A DNA stretch of 64,000 bases from assembly GCA_020446945.1 (NCBI GenBank), contig JAGRDS010000014.1, positions 2,769 through 66,768 on the forward strand. Reading direction: 5' to 3'. Positions within the stretch are counted from its first letter, which is position 1; each line of letters starts with the position of its first letter. The notes under the pieces were generated by a model. That model worked only from the letters and a program-made list of their open reading frames with translations, had not been told where the DNA came from and did no database searches. Of this stretch, positions 8,990 to 18,085 are shown one piece after another. The stretch is from Parvularculaceae bacterium. Its GTDB lineage: Bacteria > Pseudomonadota > Alphaproteobacteria > Caulobacterales > Parvularculaceae. Made by a program: the position numbers and the translations under genes.

Positions 8990-9004
8990 AGGCGACTATT
9001 TCCC
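8981..9004. terminator. Perfect hairpin across the two convergent stop codons
   Basis: GGGAAATA (8981-8988), an 8-base loop, then TATTTCCC (8997-9004). The inverted repeat includes the stop codons of fxsA and of the alkaline phosphatase, so both genes end in the same structure. There is no long T-run on either side, so factor-independent termination is uncertain. It may protect 3' ends in both directions. Confidence 0.4.
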
Positions 9005-10540
9005 GGCGCGCCGCCTCAGCCTCAGCGCATCGTCGATGACGTGGTAAATATAGCTTTGTTCGACGATGCCGCCGAAAAGATAGGCATGCGGACCTTTTGC
9101 GTAGATCGTCACATCCTGTCCGCCATGCGTTTCAGACGATCTGGGGATGGCCGATTGCTGCCGGTAGCCGGGGTCGGCGACTTCTTCCGCCGTCGGCTCA
9201 TGACGCTCGCCGGCCTTTTGCTGACCGGTCAAAAGCGAGCCCGGACCCATCGCATAACCGAGCGTCGTATAGGTTTTTCCGTCGCCGGCGAGCGCATAGC
9301 CCTCGCGCTGGTTTTCATCCTCGGGCGAGGCGGCGACGAGGCCCAATATGTTCGCTCCCTTGCGCGGATAGCCGGCGAAGGTGAGCGTGTGGGCGTGATC
9401 GGCGGTGACGATAATGAGCGTGTCTTTATCGTCCGTCATGGCGTCGGCCTTCGCGACCGCTTCGGCGAAAATCTGCGCTTCGCGTAAGGCGCGCGCGGCG
9501 TTGTTTTGATGATGCGCGTGATCGATGCGCCCGCCCTCGACCATCAGGAAAAAGCCATTGTCGCCGTTTTTCAGGATTTCGATCGCCTTTTCCGTCATTT
9601 CGACAATCGACGGCTCGCCCGCCGCGTCGTCGGCGCGGTCGGTTTCGTATTTCATGACGGTGGGCTCAAAAAGGCCGAGCAGTTTTGGCGCGCCGGCCGG
9701 ATCGACGGCGTCGAAGCTCTTCCTGTCCCATACATAAAGGCGGTTGTTTCCCTTCGCCGTCCATTCCGCAGTCAGATCGCGGCCGTCGCGGCGCGCGCCC
9801 GTGATTTCCGCGTCTTCAGGGTCCGCTTGTCCGGCGGGTAGGAAGGGCCTGCGCCCGCCGCCGAGCGCGACATCGACGCCGTCGCCATGTGAAAACTCGA
9901 TCAACTGGCGCGCAATATCCGTGCAGCCGTTTCGCACCGCTTCGTCAGGCAGGTCGATATCGGCTTGCCACCGGCGCGAAGGGGCGTGCGCGTAGAACGC
10001 GGCCGGCGTCGCATCGGTCAGGGCCGATGTCGAAACGATTCCGGTTGCAAGACCGGCGCTTTCCGCAAGCTCGCCGATGGTCGCGACCATCGACTTCGCC
10101 GTCGACGCGCATTCGCCCGCGATCACATTGTCGTCGAGCGAGATGACGCCGATTTTGGTTTTCACGCCCGTCGCCATTGCGGACGCCGTGCCGGCGCTGT
10201 CCGGCGTTTGCGAGTCCGTATTGTAGGTTTTCGACATGGCGAGATACGGAAAGCGTTCAAAACTCAGGAAATTTTCCTCGCCTTCCTCGCCGCGCGCCTG
10301 ACCGTCGTAAATGCGCGCCGCCGCTACGGTCGTCGGGTCCATCCCGTCGCCGATGAACAAGATGACGTTCCTGGCGCGTTTCCTGTTCGCCTTTACGGCG
10401 CGATGATCGGAAAGCGTTTTCTGTCCGTCGATGAAATAGGGGTTTTCTGAAACACCGGACTGCGCATCGGCGGGCGACAGGATGAAGGGCGGTGCGACAA
10501 TGGGCAGGGCGGCTGCGAGAAGTAGAAAGCGGGGCGTCAT
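8996..10540 (-). CDS. Secreted alkaline phosphatase (PhoA family)
   Basis: A 514-residue phosphomonoesterase with an N-terminal signal peptide ending near PADAQS. Motifs of the family are in order: metal-binding FIGDGMDP (about residue 63), the nucleophile region DSAGTASAMATG, the histidine-rich GGRIDHAHHQN, VTADHAHTL, and the C-terminal THGGQDVTIYAKGPHAYLF. The DSAG serine is the expected phosphorylated residue, with two Zn and one Mg nearby by homology. It releases phosphate from organic phosphates in the periplasm or outside the cell. It is divergent from the acylase gene. I looked for a Pho box between them and found only a half-site. Confidence 0.95.
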   Translation of the reverse strand: MTPRFLLLAAALPIVAPPFILSPADAQSGVSENPYFIDGQKTLSDHRAVKANRKRARNVILFIGDGMDPTTVAAARIYDGQARGEEGEENFLSFERFPYLAMSKTYNTDSQTPDSAGTASAMATGVKTKIGVISLDDNVIAGECASTAKSMVATIGELAESAGLATGIVSTSALTDATPAAFYAHAPSRRWQADIDLPDEAVRNGCTDIARQLIEFSHGDGVDVALGGGRRPFLPAGQADPEDAEITGARRDGRDLTAEWTAKGNNRLYVWDRKSFDAVDPAGAPKLLGLFEPTVMKYETDRADDAAGEPSIVEMTEKAIEILKNGDNGFFLMVEGGRIDHAHHQNNAARALREAQIFAEAVAKADAMTDDKDTLIIVTADHAHTLTFAGYPRKGANILGLVAASPEDENQREGYALAGDGKTYTTLGYAMGPGSLLTGQQKAGERHEPTAEEVADPGYRQQSAIPRSSETHGGQDVTIYAKGPHAYLFGGIVEQSYIYHVIDDALRLRRRAGK

Positions 10541-10664
10541 TGTATTCTTTCAAATTACGTAGTGATTTCGAGACTCGATCGATCAGGCGAACCGGAGCAT
10601 TCAGAATGCGCGCGTATTTGCAATCGCATAAATATGAAAATGACATGACGGGGCGTCCGGGCCG

Positions 10665-12833
10665 ATGAACACCCTTAAAAGAATTCTAGTCTTGTTCGGC
10701 GCGGCGGCGAGCGCGGCGCTCATCGCCGGGGCGCTTTACCTGATGACGCCGGCGCCGGCGCGTTTCGACCGCGCCGCTGCGGTCGCCGCTGCGATGGCGT
10801 ATGACGCGCGAATCATTCGCGACAAATGGGGCGTTCCTCACATCTATGGCGAGCGCGATGCGGATGTCGCTTTCGGCCTCGCCTACGCCCATGCGGAGGA
10901 CGACTGGAAAACATTCGAGGAGGTTTTGCTGTTCTCGCGCGGGCGTCTGGCGCAGCGCAACGGCAGGGCTGGCGCCGTCACCGATTATCTCGTCGCAGCG
11001 CTCGGCGCGAATGAGGCGATTGCGCGCAAATACGAAACGGACCTTTCGCGGCGGACGCGCGATCTTCTTTCCGGCTATGCCGCCGGCCTCAACCTTTATT
11101 GCGCGGAAAAGAAGAAGCGGTGCGCGGCGTCCGTGTTGCCGGTCACGCCGCAGGACGTCGTTTCGGGATTCGCCTCGCGCACGCCGTTTTTTTACGGTCT
11201 TGAAGATGAACTGAAAAAAATATTCGAGGACGACGCCGAACGCGCCGCCGGCCTCGACTGGCTCAAGACTGCTTTTTTGCGCATCGATGACGGCGTAGAG
11301 CTTGGTTCGAACGCCATGGCGGTATCGCCGGCGCGCTCGTCGGACGGGGCGACGCGGCTGATGGTGAATTCGCACCAGCCCTTCACCGGGCCGGTCGCGT
11401 GGTATGAGGCGCGCGTCAAGTCGAACGAAGGCTGGGACATGATCGGCGGGGTTTTCCCCGGTTCGCCCGTAATCCTTCACGGCGTCGGGCCGGACCAGGG
11501 TTGGGCGTTTACGGTCAACAAGCCCGATCTCGTCGATGTCTACGCGCTGGAAGTCGACGATCCGGACAGACCGACAAAATACCGTTACGCGGGCGGATGG
11601 CGCGAATTCGAGATCGGACAGGCGAAATTCCGCGTCAAATTGTGGGGGCCTTTCAGCCTGCCGGTTTCGCGCGCGACCTATCGCACGGTTCACGGCCCCG
11701 CTTTCAGGACACCGAAGGGCTGGCGCGCTGTCGCCTTCGCGGGAGATGGCGAAATACGCGCCGTCGAGCAGTGGCGGCGGATGAACAAGGCGAAGAATTT
11801 CGAAGAATGGGTGCGCGCCATGACGATGCAGGCGATCCCGTCTTTCAATGTCGTCTTCGCCGATCGCGCGGGTGCAATCGCCTATTTTTACAACATGGCC
11901 GCGCCCGTGCGTGCGGGCGCGTGGGACTGGTCGACGATCGCACCCGGCGACCGCGCCGATCTCGTATGGCGCGGCGTACAGCCTTTCGCCGTCAATCCGC
12001 GCGTCGTCAATCCGGCCTCCGGCTATGTCGTCAACGCCAATAACGAACCGTGGAACGCCTCCGCGCCGGCGGACAGCCCCAGGGCGGAGGATTTTCCCGA
12101 CCATCTCGGCGTTCGCGCGCATTCGACCAATCGCGGGCTGCGCGAGCAGGAACTTTACGGGGCCGACGCCTCGATCTCCGCCGAGGAGTTCGTCGCTTAC
12201 AAATTCGACGACGCCTATGCGCAAGGGTCGAACCTCAGAAAGCTTATCGCGGCGACGCTCGCAGATCCGGCGATTACAGGCGACGCGGCCCTGGCGCCGG
12301 CGCTTGACGTTCTGCGCGCCTGGAACGGTTCGGCCCGGCGCGACAGCCGCGGCGCGGCGCTCGCGATTTCCTTCGGACGCAACGCCCTCGGGCTGTTGCT
12401 TGACGGCGTGGGGGCGCAAACGCCCGATCCCAAAGCCGCGCTGGAAAAAGCGGCGGGCGACCTCATCGCCGGGTTCGGCCGGCTCGATCCCGAATGGGGC
12501 GCGGTCAATCGTCTCGTTCGCGGCGATCTCGACCTGCCTGTCGACGGCGGGCCCGACACGTTGCGGGCCATTTATTCGCTGTCGGACTATTCAAAAGGCG
12601 CAGGCGAGGCGATTGCGGGCGACACCTATATCATGCTCGCCGAATGGACGCCCGACGGTATGCGCCGCCTTAGAACCGTCCACCAGTTCGGCGCCGCGAC
12701 GCTTGACGCCTCATCGCCCCATTACGCCGATCAGGCGCGGCTGTTCGCCGCTGAGCGATGGAAGACGCCGGCGATGGATTTACGCATGCTGGAGGCGCAG
12801 GCGACGCGCGACTACCGGCCCGGCCGCGATTAG
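10665..12833 (+). CDS. Penicillin-acylase-type Ntn hydrolase (AHL/cephalosporin acylase family)
   Basis: A 722-residue precursor with an N-terminal membrane/signal segment (residues about 5-28). The alpha-chain motif is RDKWGVPHIYGERDADVAF, followed by AHAEDDWKTFEEVLLF. The autocatalytic cleavage site is Gly214/Ser215 in GVELGSNAMAV, where Ser215 becomes the N-terminal nucleophile of the beta chain; HQPF and GVGPDQGWAFTVNKPD follow. The family hydrolyses amide bonds of beta-lactams or acyl-homoserine lactones in the periplasm. Substrate cannot be decided from sequence. The gene ends shortly before the convergent MipA-type gene. Confidence 0.92.
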   Translation: MNTLKRILVLFGAAASAALIAGALYLMTPAPARFDRAAAVAAAMAYDARIIRDKWGVPHIYGERDADVAFGLAYAHAEDDWKTFEEVLLFSRGRLAQRNGRAGAVTDYLVAALGANEAIARKYETDLSRRTRDLLSGYAAGLNLYCAEKKKRCAASVLPVTPQDVVSGFASRTPFFYGLEDELKKIFEDDAERAAGLDWLKTAFLRIDDGVELGSNAMAVSPARSSDGATRLMVNSHQPFTGPVAWYEARVKSNEGWDMIGGVFPGSPVILHGVGPDQGWAFTVNKPDLVDVYALEVDDPDRPTKYRYAGGWREFEIGQAKFRVKLWGPFSLPVSRATYRTVHGPAFRTPKGWRAVAFAGDGEIRAVEQWRRMNKAKNFEEWVRAMTMQAIPSFNVVFADRAGAIAYFYNMAAPVRAGAWDWSTIAPGDRADLVWRGVQPFAVNPRVVNPASGYVVNANNEPWNASAPADSPRAEDFPDHLGVRAHSTNRGLREQELYGADASISAEEFVAYKFDDAYAQGSNLRKLIAATLADPAITGDAALAPALDVLRAWNGSARRDSRGAALAISFGRNALGLLLDGVGAQTPDPKAALEKAAGDLIAGFGRLDPEWGAVNRLVRGDLDLPVDGGPDTLRAIYSLSDYSKGAGEAIAGDTYIMLAEWTPDGMRRLRTVHQFGAATLDASSPHYADQARLFAAERWKTPAMDLRMLEAQATRDYRPGRD

Positions 12834-12859
12834 CGGGACTTTCGCCGCGCCGCAGCCGG

Positions 12860-13813
12860 TCAGCGCCACTTCAGATTGAATTCGCGCATCAGGTGGAAGC
12901 CGGCGCGATACTGATTGCGGTCTCCGAACTGCGCAATGATCGGCGTATCGGCGAAATCGTCGAAGATATAGCTGTATCGCACATACGGATTCAGCGACCA
13001 GCGCTTACCAATATTGATATAGGCGTTAAAGCTGCCGCCAATGTCGCGCATGCCGCGCGGCGCGTCGTAAACCGGAAGACCGGACGCGAGCGATTGCTCG
13101 GGCGTGATTGAAAAATAAGTATCAGCGTAACGCTCTCCGACCCATGTCGCATTCGCAGAAACAGATGTCGATAAACGTCCGTAACGAAACAACAGCGCCG
13201 TTCCCGCCGCATCGACGACAAGACCGCGATGCCCGCCGGCGACGCCTTTTCTGATCTTGAACCGGAACAGGAAACGGTCGACGAATTTCGTCGCCGCAAA
13301 GCCGCCGAATTCCAGCGTATGGTCGATATCGCCAAGACCGGTCAGCGCGATATTGTCGCTTTCATCGCGATCATTGGTGACGCGCAGGGACGGGCCGAAG
13401 CTGAAACCGGAAAATCCGAACAGCGCAAGGTCGGCGCCGTCATTGTCGAGAAAAACGAAATTGCGGAACTTAACGTAGACTTCCGGATCCGCGATCCATT
13501 CGTAATCATCGGAACCGAAATAATCGGGACGATATTCAGGGCCGACGCCGATTGAAAGATCCGTATTCGACGGCGCAAGAAACGTGAACACGCCGACGAA
13601 GTCGCGCAATGGATGCCACTTCTTGTCCTGATCGAATTCATCATCATTGATGATCCGCGGGCGGTCGTCGGGCTCCTCGCGCTTTTCGCCGAAGATCGGG
13701 TCAAGCCTCGGCTCGTCGATCTGGCGGGGTTGGGGGCCGGCCGATTGCGCCAATGCGACGGGCGCCCCGAAAATCGCCGCTGCGGCCAGCGCCGCCGGAA
13801 AAACCCTATTCAT
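12860..13813 (-). CDS. MipA/OmpV-family outer-membrane protein
   Basis: Start placed at the ATG at 13813, which gives the signal peptide MNRVFPAALAAAAIFGAP ending near ALAQS; the open frame extends upstream without support. The 317-residue product has amphipathic beta strands with alternating hydrophobic residues and ends in a C-terminal aromatic/charged strand (MREFNLKWR). VGPEYRPDYFGSDDYEWI is typical of the MipA/OmpV family, beta-barrel proteins linked in E. coli to murein synthesis scaffolding. The specific role here is unknown. Confidence 0.85.
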   Translation of the reverse strand: MNRVFPAALAAAAIFGAPVALAQSAGPQPRQIDEPRLDPIFGEKREEPDDRPRIINDDEFDQDKKWHPLRDFVGVFTFLAPSNTDLSIGVGPEYRPDYFGSDDYEWIADPEVYVKFRNFVFLDNDGADLALFGFSGFSFGPSLRVTNDRDESDNIALTGLGDIDHTLEFGGFAATKFVDRFLFRFKIRKGVAGGHRGLVVDAAGTALLFRYGRLSTSVSANATWVGERYADTYFSITPEQSLASGLPVYDAPRGMRDIGGSFNAYINIGKRWSLNPYVRYSYIFDDFADTPIIAQFGDRNQYRAGFHLMREFNLKWR

Positions 13814-14017
13814 CGTCACAACCCCAGTCCCTACGCTCAAGCGGCCCCGCTCGTCTTTTTTAGTCGCGTTCTGACGCATTTGACGCGCCGCCGGGGCTGA
13901 ATTTAGACCGACCGGCGCGTGATTCACCAATGATTCGAGGTGATAAAAGTTTCAAAACCGCAAAATACGCGCTGATGTGAGGCGCTGGGGACGCACTCAG
14001 AAGGGCCGTTCCGCCCT

Positions 14018-14134
14018 TTACAGTGCGTCGTCGATGGCTTCGCCGGCGTTCTCGATATCGCGCCCGACCCCTTTGATCGTCTCGCAGGAGGCGAGGAACA
14101 GGCAGGCGGCGAGGATAAAGGGCAAGACTTTCAT
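14018..14134 (-). CDS. Entericidin A/B-type small lipoprotein
   Basis: A 38-residue peptide starting MKVLPFILAACLFLASCETI. The lipobox LASC directs lipidation at Cys17, and the mature part KGVGRDIENAGEAIDDAL matches the entericidin EcnA/EcnB pattern (GxGxDIxxxGxAI). These are membrane lipoproteins of toxin/antidote origin in enterobacteria, and are widespread single-copy envelope peptides in Alphaproteobacteria. An intrinsic terminator stands only about 15 bases upstream of the start, so any transcript from rpsU would be cut before it. Its own promoter is not obvious. Confidence 0.88.
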   Translation of the reverse strand: MKVLPFILAACLFLASCETIKGVGRDIENAGEAIDDAL

Positions 14135-14148
14135 AAGGGCTCCAGACG

Positions 14149-14178
14149 AAAAACCGGCCCCATTTGATGCGGGGCCGG
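14149..14178 (-). terminator. Intrinsic terminator downstream of rpsU
   Basis: Read on the minus strand: CCGGCCCC, a 9-base loop, GGGGCCGG, then TTTTTC. The stem is 8 GC pairs followed directly by a T-run, a canonical factor-independent terminator. It lies 90 bases after the rpsU stop and just before the entericidin-type start, so it either ends the rpsU transcript or attenuates the small lipoprotein gene. Confidence 0.8.
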
Positions 14179-14267
14179 CGAATTCCTCAAGCCGCGAACC
14201 GGCGCGCAAACCTTAGCGATCGGAAAGCTTTGGCGCGCATATCAGGCGAGCGGGCGGGCTGTAAGGT

Positions 14268-14477
14268 CTAGATTGCGCCTTCGCGCTGCATCCGCTTGCG
14301 AATCAGCTTGCGGGCGCGGCGAACGGCCTCCGCCTTCTGGCGGGCCTTCTTTTCGGAGGGTTTTTCGTAAAATTTGCGGCGCTTCATCTCACGGAATGTG
14401 CCTTCGCGCTGCATCTTCTTCTTAAGAGCGCGGAGCGCCTGCTCGACATTGTTGTCGCGGACTACGATCTGAACCAG
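14268..14477 (-). CDS. rpsU: 30S ribosomal protein S21, apparently starting at CTG
   Basis: The protein reads [20 protein letters not shown] and continues to the basic C-terminus [19 protein letters not shown], an unmistakable S21. Family members begin M-V-Q-I/V. Here the codon before VQIVV is CTG at 14477, with a strong AGGAGG eight bases upstream. The only in-frame ATG (14501) lies upstream of that ribosome-binding site and would add eight residues not seen in the family. I therefore take CTG as the start (69 residues). S21 sits at the 30S platform and helps recognise mRNA leaders. Confidence 0.92.
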   Translation of the reverse strand: MVQIVVRDNNVEQALRALKKKMQREGTFREMKRRKFYEKPSEKKARQKAEAVRRARKLIRKRMQREGAI

Positions 14478-14588
14478 GGGAATACCCTCCTTTTGAAACA
14501 AAATGCGGCCGTCCCGTCATGGAGACGGCGGCGATCCTGCCTTGAATGCCAACGCTTTGGGCTGTCTGGCCGGCCCGCGGCGAGCGGC

Positions 14589-14617
14589 CCTATACCAAAA
14601 CCCCTTCCCGGTGTCCA
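14589..14617 (-). promoter_or_regulatory. Sigma-70 promoter for rpsU
   Basis: On the minus strand TGGACA (14617-14612), a 17-base spacer, and TATAGG (14594-14589). The predicted transcript would start about 105 bases before the CTG start codon, leaving a leader of that length. Confidence 0.65.
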
Positions 14618-14654
14618 TATTGGCCGGCGAACCAGTCATAGTGGAACCGCATCA

Positions 14655-15314
14655 ATGAACGAGCCATCAGATCCATTCGACGACGTGCGCCGGCGCATCC
14701 TGCCCGCCGCGCTCGAAATCGCCGCCTTCGACGGTTTCACCGCGTCGATGATGGCCCGCGCCGGGGCCGAAGCGGGCGTGTCGCAGGCCGAAATCGCCGC
14801 CGCATTCCCAAGGGGCGGGCGCGATCTCGTCGCCTACTGGTCGGGGGAGGCGGACGGGGCGTCGGCCGCGGCGCTTAGAGGTGAAGCGGCGCAGGGCCTT
14901 AAAATCCGCGAAAAGGTCGCGCTCGGCGTCGAGGCGCGGATCGCCTATCTGCGCCCCCACAAGGAATCGGCGCGCCGGGCGGCGGCGTTTCTGGCGCTTC
15001 CCCTGAATGCGCCGACCGGCGCAAGGCTTGTCTGGAATGCGGCCGATGCGATCTGGCGCGCGATGGACGATCCCTCGACGGATTTCAATTTCTATTCAAA
15101 GCGCGCGATCCTGTCGGGCGTCATATCGTCAACCATGGCGCGCTGGTTCGCAGACGACAGCGAGGGCGAGAACGATACGAAAGAATTCCTCAGTGCACGG
15201 ATTGAAAACGTCATGCAGATTGAAAAAGTGAAAGCGAAAATCCGGAAATCGGGGTTCGATTCTGCGGGCATGTGGGGTTGGCTGGCGAAGATGCGCTATC
15301 GCGAGGAGCGATAG
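14655..15314 (+). CDS. COQ9-family ubiquinone biosynthesis protein
   Basis: A 219-residue protein starting MNEPSDPFDDVRRRILPAAL at 14655; the open frame continues upstream without support. It has the TetR-like N-terminal helical fold of COQ9 (residues about 8-55) and the COQ9 segment KSARRAAAFLALPLNAP-like region near 100-115. The C-terminal amphipathic helix contains WGWLAKMRYRE. COQ9 binds isoprene lipids and presents quinone intermediates to COQ7-type hydroxylases in mitochondria and Alphaproteobacteria. ubiX lies 4 kb away. It converges on purK. Confidence 0.88.
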   Translation: MNEPSDPFDDVRRRILPAALEIAAFDGFTASMMARAGAEAGVSQAEIAAAFPRGGRDLVAYWSGEADGASAAALRGEAAQGLKIREKVALGVEARIAYLRPHKESARRAAAFLALPLNAPTGARLVWNAADAIWRAMDDPSTDFNFYSKRAILSGVISSTMARWFADDSEGENDTKEFLSARIENVMQIEKVKAKIRKSGFDSAGMWGWLAKMRYREER

Positions 15315-15381
15315 GGACATCCTCCGGTTGCGCGGGAGGGTGCGGTCAGCCCGTGCGGAAAATCAATGCGCCGCGTTCAAT

Positions 15382-16479
15382 TCATCGCGCCCTAATTCGC
15401 GTCACATGGCCCATTTTGCGGCCGGGCGAAGCGTCGCGCTTGCCGTAAAGATGAATGCAAGTGTTCGCCTCACGCGATAGATCGCGCCAGCGCTCGACTT
15501 CATCGCCGATAAGATTTTCCATTATGCAGTCGGAATGGCGTCTCGGATCGCCGAGGGGCCAGCCGGCGACGGCGCGGATATGCTGTTCGAATTGCGAGAC
15601 GGCGCAGGCGTCGCTCGTCCAGTGGCCGGAATTGTGAACGCGCGGCGCGAATTCATTGACGATAACGCCGCCCGATTTCTCGACGAAAAATTCAACGCCG
15701 ATAACGCCGGCATAATCGAGCGCATCGAGTATCTTCGACGTAATCGCGATCGCGTTTTTCACCGCGCCGTCCGGCGCGCCTGACGGCACGACCGACTGGC
15801 GCAGAATGCCGCCCTTGTGAATGTTGCGCGGCGCGTCATAGCAACGAATTTCGCCATTGCGCCCGCGCGCGCCGATGATCGAAATCTCCATTTCGAAATC
15901 GATGAAACCTTCAAGGATCGAAGGCCGCGCGCCGATTTCCTCCCACGCTTTTCGGTTCGCCTCGTCCCATGTCAGCGACAGATCTCCATTCGCCGCGCCG
16001 ATCGTCGTCTGGCCCTTGCCGTCATAACCGAGGCGGCGCGTTTTAAGGATCGCCGGCCTGCCGATTACGCCCAATCCTACTTCGAGGGACGCCAGATCGT
16101 CGACGGCGTGAAACGGCGCCGTCCTGGCGCCGAGCGAATTGACGAATTCCTTTTCGACAAGGCGATCCTGCGCAATCGAAAGCGCCTTTCCGCCCGGCGC
16201 GACGAGCGCATGATTGGCGGCGAGTATGTCGACCGTTTCGGCCGGGACGTTTTCAAACTCGTAGGTGACGACATTGACGAGGTCGCCGAAGTCTTTGAGC
16301 CGGTCCGCGTCCTTGTAGTCGCCGATCGTCACCGCGTCCGCGACCTGTCCCGCGGGCGAATGATCCTCGGGCGTGTAAATATGCGTTTTCAGCCCCAAAC
16401 GTGCGGCGGCGAGCGACAACATGCGGCCGAGTTGCCCGCCGCCCAGAATGCCGATGACGCCGTTCGGTTCGACGATCAT
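15382..16479 (-). CDS. purK: N5-carboxyaminoimidazole ribonucleotide synthase
   Basis: A 365-residue ATP-grasp enzyme. It opens with the nucleotide-fold motif GILGGGQLGRMLSLAA, contains TYEFENVPAE near residue 75 and GVEFFVEKSGGVIVNEFAPR in the C-terminal half, and has the PurK HNSGHWT segment. It converts AIR, ATP and bicarbonate to N5-CAIR in purine synthesis. It starts 3 bases after the purE stop, so purE-purK form one transcript. Length is normal. Confidence 0.96.
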   Translation of the reverse strand: MIVEPNGVIGILGGGQLGRMLSLAAARLGLKTHIYTPEDHSPAGQVADAVTIGDYKDADRLKDFGDLVNVVTYEFENVPAETVDILAANHALVAPGGKALSIAQDRLVEKEFVNSLGARTAPFHAVDDLASLEVGLGVIGRPAILKTRRLGYDGKGQTTIGAANGDLSLTWDEANRKAWEEIGARPSILEGFIDFEMEISIIGARGRNGEIRCYDAPRNIHKGGILRQSVVPSGAPDGAVKNAIAITSKILDALDYAGVIGVEFFVEKSGGVIVNEFAPRVHNSGHWTSDACAVSQFEQHIRAVAGWPLGDPRRHSDCIMENLIGDEVERWRDLSREANTCIHLYGKRDASPGRKMGHVTRIRAR

Positions 16480-16482
16480 GGA

Positions 16483-17034
16483 TCAGCCGGCGACGCTATG
16501 CGGAACGGCGGCGGTTTGCCTGGCGCGCCATGCGTGCAGCTTTTTCGCAACCGCCTCGTCGCCGAGCGCGATGATCGAGGCGGCGAGTATTCCCGCATTC
16601 GCCGCGCCAGCCTCGCCGATTGCAACGGTTGCGACCGGCACCCCGGCGGGCATCTGAACGATCGACAAAAGGCTGTCGAGGCCGGAAAGCGCCTTTGACT
16701 GAACCGGCACGCCGATTACGGGAAGCTCGGTCATCGAGGCCGCCATGCCGGGAAGGTGCGCCGCGCCGCCCGCGCCGGCGATGATCACCTTGATGCCGCG
16801 CGCCGCCGCTCCGCTCGCATAGTCATAAAGGCGCTGCGGCGTCCGGTGCGCGGAAACGATCCTCGTTTCGAAAGGCACGCCGGTCGCGGCGAGCATTTTC
16901 GTCGCCCGCTCCATGGTCGGCCAGTCGGAGCGCGAGCCCATGATCACGCCGACAACCGGCGCTTTCGACTTCGCATTGCGGGATTTGGCGCTGCTTGCGC
17001 CGGATCTGGTCTTGGCGGCCAAGGGAGTCTCCAC
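16483..17034 (-). CDS. purE: N5-CAIR mutase (PurE, class I)
   Basis: Up to 183 residues. The catalytic [13 protein letters not shown] motif is at residues about 28-40, followed by [12 protein letters not shown] and [12 protein letters not shown], all diagnostic for PurE, which isomerises N5-CAIR to CAIR. The first in-frame GTG (17034) sits almost on top of its GA-rich sequence. A TTG four codons later (17022) is six bases from a GGTGGAG ribosome-binding site and is the more likely start. It precedes purK in the same operon. Confidence 0.95.
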   Translation of the reverse strand: METPLAAKTRSGASSAKSRNAKSKAPVVGVIMGSRSDWPTMERATKMLAATGVPFETRIVSAHRTPQRLYDYASGAAARGIKVIIAGAGGAAHLPGMAASMTELPVIGVPVQSKALSGLDSLLSIVQMPAGVPVATVAIGEAGAANAGILAASIIALGDEAVAKKLHAWRARQTAAVPHSVAG

Positions 17035-17048
17035 CCTTCAAAAAGGGC

Positions 17049-17078
17049 CGCATACAACAAACCGGCGCCGGGTTGCAA
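17049..17078 (-). promoter_or_regulatory. Candidate promoter for purEK
   Basis: Minus strand: TTGCAA (17078-17073), an 18-base spacer containing the palindrome CCGGCGCCGG, then TATGCG (17054-17049). It ends 15 bases before the GTG. The rest of the 340-base interval between purE and the GGDEF gene (17035-17376) holds no gene that I can support. A TTGACA at 17284 lacks a good -10. Confidence 0.45.
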
Positions 17079-17376
17079 AGTTTTAGCGGGAAGAAACGCG
17101 AAAGAGGCGCGGAACCTACCAGACGGGGGCGCGTCGGCCCACGCCTCTCTCGCTAAAACGGGCGATGGCGATTGTCTGAGAAGGGGACTTGCACCTGATC
17201 GCGCCGCACGGAAATTACCACCCGCTTTGGCGCTGCGCCGCAATCGACGCTGCGGCGAGGCGAGGCCTGCGCGGGCCAGGACGTTGACACAAATGCGCGA
17301 GCGCGCGCGGCCCCGCGCAATATTGCCAATTTGCGGCGAATGCGGCTTGAGTGCCGGCCGATAGGGAGAAGCGCGC

Positions 17377-18075
17377 ATGAAGGTGAAGGGACCGGGCGGT
17401 CCGACACCGCCGCAAAGACCTGAAGGCGCCGCGCCGTCCGGTCGGGCCGCGCCGTCGCGCGCGGCTGCGCCGGTCGATGTCGTCGCCATCGCCGGCATCC
17501 CCGAATCGGAAATGACGCCCCGCGTTCGGGCCGCGCTGACATCGTTGATGGTAGAAGTCTCGACGCTTCGCCGCGAACTTTCGGCGGCGAAAGAACAGCT
17601 GGTCGAGCTTGAAGAACTCGCGAGAACCGACCCGCTGACCGGCGTCCTCAACCGGCGCGCTTTCGTGGAGGAGCTCAATCGCGCGCTTGCAGTCGTTCAA
17701 CGCTACGGCCATCCCGCCTCGCTCGCGTTCATCGATCTCGACGATCTGAAAAAGATCAATGACCGGTTCGGCCACGCGGCGGGCGATGCGGCGCTTATCC
17801 ACGCCGCTGAACTGATCGGCGCCAATATCCGTGCGACGGATATATTCGGGCGCCTCGGCGGCGACGAATTCGCGATTATCCTGACCAATACGCCGAAAGA
17901 GGCTGCGGCGGCGAAAGCCGGCGCGCTCGTCGCGCTCGTTCGCGAGAGCGCAAGCCCCGGCGAATACGGCGTCGCCATTACCGCCGGCGTCGTTGAAATA
18001 TCGCCGGATCTGACGGCGGAAAGCGCGCTCATCGCCGCGGACAGGATCATGTACGAGGAAAAGCGCCGCCGGTGA
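17377..18075 (+). CDS. Diguanylate cyclase (GGDEF) with coiled-coil N-terminus
   Basis: A 232-residue protein. Residues 1-45 are Pro/Ala-rich and probably disordered. Residues about 50-82 form a helical, coiled-coil-like stretch, and the GGDEF domain begins with DPLTGVLNRRAF near 85. The active-site GGDEF is at 161-165 and a complete inhibitory I-site RATD at 152-155, so both catalysis and product inhibition should be possible. It makes c-di-GMP from GTP in the cytoplasm. There is no sensory domain, so dimerisation through the coiled coil is the likely control. A membrane EAL protein 11 kb away may counteract it. Confidence 0.93.
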   Translation: MKVKGPGGPTPPQRPEGAAPSGRAAPSRAAAPVDVVAIAGIPESEMTPRVRAALTSLMVEVSTLRRELSAAKEQLVELEELARTDPLTGVLNRRAFVEELNRALAVVQRYGHPASLAFIDLDDLKKINDRFGHAAGDAALIHAAELIGANIRATDIFGRLGGDEFAIILTNTPKEAAAAKAGALVALVRESASPGEYGVAITAGVVEISPDLTAESALIAADRIMYEEKRRR

Positions 18076-18085
18076 CCGGGGCGCG

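Noticed and set aside
10541-10664. Possible Pho box between the alkaline phosphatase and acylase genes
   Set aside because: Only a single TGTCAT-like half-site; the second direct repeat at 11-base spacing is missing.
10686-12419. A 577-codon open frame antisense to the acylase gene
   Set aside because: Arg-rich shadow frame without signal or domain; the acylase is complete on the plus strand.
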